This document shows, piece after piece, positions 5,459 through 6,078 of a DNA stretch of 6,078 bases. The DNA is from Burkholderiaceae bacterium. GTDB lineage: Bacteria > Pseudomonadota > Gammaproteobacteria > Burkholderiales > Burkholderiaceae_C. The stretch lies in the NCBI GenBank assembly GCA_031276435.1, contig JAISNB010000224.1, forward strand, positions 1-6,078. Reading direction: 5' to 3'. Each line of letters opens with the position of its first letter. The first letter of the stretch is position 1. Both the position numbers and the translations under genes were made by a program. Under the pieces are notes generated by a model. That model was not told where the DNA came from and searched no databases. It was given only the letters and a program-made list of their open reading frames with translations.

Positions 5459-5719
5459 TCACTGGCTGGCGAGCAAGGCGGCCAGGGCGCCCTGGCGATC
5501 CAGCGCCATCAAATCGTCGCAGCCGCCCACGTGGGTGTCGCCGATGAAGATTTGCGGCACTGTGCGCCTGCCCGTCAGCCGCATCATGGCCGCATACGCA
5601 TCGGGTTGCAGATCGATTCGGATTTCCTCGATCTGCGCCACGCCCCTGGCCTTGAGCAACTGCTTGGCGCGAATGCAGTACGGGCATATGCCCGTGGTGT
5701 ACATCTTGACGTTTTGCAT
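5459..5719 (-). CDS. grxC: Glutaredoxin 3 (GrxC type)
   Basis: Small dithiol glutaredoxin that reduces protein disulfides and glutathione mixed disulfides using glutathione; cytoplasmic. The 86 residues match the usual 80-90. The redox centre CPYC is at 12-15 in a VKMYTTGICPYC context after the first beta strand. The cis-proline loop TVPQIFIG is at 53-60 and the glutathione-binding GGCDDL at 65-70, so all key features are present. The extra Cys67 in the GGCDDL motif is common in bacterial members. The ATG at 5719 is fixed by the short N-terminus typical of the family. The gene starts 23 bases after the stop of the rhodanese gene on the same strand, so the two are probably cotranscribed. A strong terminator follows. 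Confidence 0.95.
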   Translation of the reverse strand: MQNVKMYTTGICPYCIRAKQLLKARGVAQIEEIRIDLQPDAYAAMMRLTGRRTVPQIFIGDTHVGGCDDLMALDRQGALAALLASQ

Positions 5720-5732
5720 GACTGGCAGAGCG

Positions 5733-5740
5733 TTTCCTCT
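5733..5740 (-). promoter_or_regulatory. Distant Shine-Dalgarno-like sequence for grxC
   Basis: AGAGGAAA (5740 down to 5733 on the - strand) is the only purine-rich ribosome-site candidate between the rhodanese stop and the grxC ATG. The gap to the ATG is 13 bases, longer than the usual 5-9. No other in-frame start codon fits better, so translation of grxC may depend partly on coupling to the upstream gene. Confidence 0.35.
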
Positions 5741-5742
5741 TT

Positions 5743-6078
5743 TCAGGACTGCGCCGCGACGACGGGCAGATTGGCCTCGCGCCAGCTTTTCAGGCCGCCG
5801 CCCAGCGAATAGGCCTTTTCATAGCCAAGCTTTCTGGCGATGGCGACGGCGCGCGCCGAACGCGCGCCCGATGTGCACACCAAGATCACCGGCAAGGCCT
5901 TGTTTTTCACCACCTCGGGCAGCCTGGCCTGCAACTGGTCGAGCGGAACGCTTTTGGCGGCGGCAATGTGGCCTTGCGCGTACTCGGCCGCCTCGCACAC
6001 GTCCACCACCACGGCTTTTTCGCGGTTGATGAGCAGCACCGCCTGATTGGCGCTCAGGCCAGTGGCCGCGCCGGTGCC
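5743..6078 (-). CDS. Rhodanese-like domain protein (N-terminus cut by window edge)
   Basis: The last 111 residues of a single-domain rhodanese (sulfurtransferase fold). The frame is open to the window edge, and the GTG at 6039 is read as an internal Val. Seen in order, numbering from the edge: an N-terminal helix (LSANQAVLLINRE, 8-20), the strand and loop AVVVDVCEAAEYAQGHI (22-38), then ILVCTSGARSARA (65-77) with the active-site Cys68 at the head of the persulfide-binding loop, and the C-terminal LGYEKAYSLGGGLKSWREA (84-102). Related betaproteobacterial proteins, as I recall them, start with a short segment containing one membrane helix, so about 30 residues including a possible membrane anchor probably lie outside the window. 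The substrate is unknown; thiosulfate sulfurtransferase or sulfur-carrier roles are possible. The link with grxC suggests thiol or persulfide handling, which is inference. Confidence 0.9.
   Translation of the reverse strand, partial: GTGAATGLSANQAVLLINREKAVVVDVCEAAEYAQGHIAAAKSVPLDQLQARLPEVVKNKALPVILVCTSGARSARAVAIARKLGYEKAYSLGGGLKSWREANLPVVAAQS

Noticed and set aside
1..6078. Defence, toxin-antitoxin, phage or other novel multi-gene system
   Set aside because: Every substantial gene belongs to a known housekeeping family. No repeats with spacers, integrase, transposase or small-gene cassette are visible.

Overview
The window is a stretch of ordinary chromosome from a high-GC betaproteobacterium, most likely order Burkholderiales and probably Comamonadaceae. 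The call rests on the GC-rich codon use, the presence of a DUF3460-type small protein directly before scpA, and the cluster rhodanese-like protein / glutaredoxin / secB / gpsA, an order I recall as common in Burkholderiales. I see no mobile element, CRISPR array, tRNA, rRNA, phage gene or defence gene.

Left half, + strand. Position 1 lies inside the N-terminal end of a Rep-type superfamily 1 DNA helicase, complete at its 3' end (stop at 2080-2082) and followed by a good intrinsic terminator (2169-2196). A 349-base gap (2083-2431) follows; it holds several stem-loops and a possible -10 box. Next comes a 73-residue protein of uncharacterised family DUF3460 (2432-2653). After 147 bases containing another stem-loop comes scpA (2801-3676), the kleisin subunit of the SMC-ScpA-ScpB chromosome condensation complex.

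Right half, - strand. Read in their own direction, the genes are: a rhodanese-domain protein that runs off the right edge (6078 to 5743), grxC (5719-5459), secB (5333-4839) and gpsA (4771-3740). gpsA converges on scpA, with about 63 bases between the stops and a probable scpA terminator there. A strong intrinsic terminator (5391-5353) sits between grxC and secB, very close to the secB start codon, and an extended -10 promoter-like sequence lies just upstream of it. The cluster may therefore be two units, rhodanese-grxC and secB-gpsA, with the hairpin acting as a boundary or an attenuator.

The functions are housekeeping: replication restart and fork progression (rep), chromosome segregation (scpA, perhaps DUF3460), sulfur and thiol redox chemistry (rhodanese, grxC), protein export (secB) and phospholipid precursor synthesis (gpsA). 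The points most worth a second look are the DUF3460-scpA pair, the terminator placed in front of secB, the structured gap after rep, and the opposite G/C strand bias of rep and scpA although both lie on the + strand. I found no convincing new multi-gene system.
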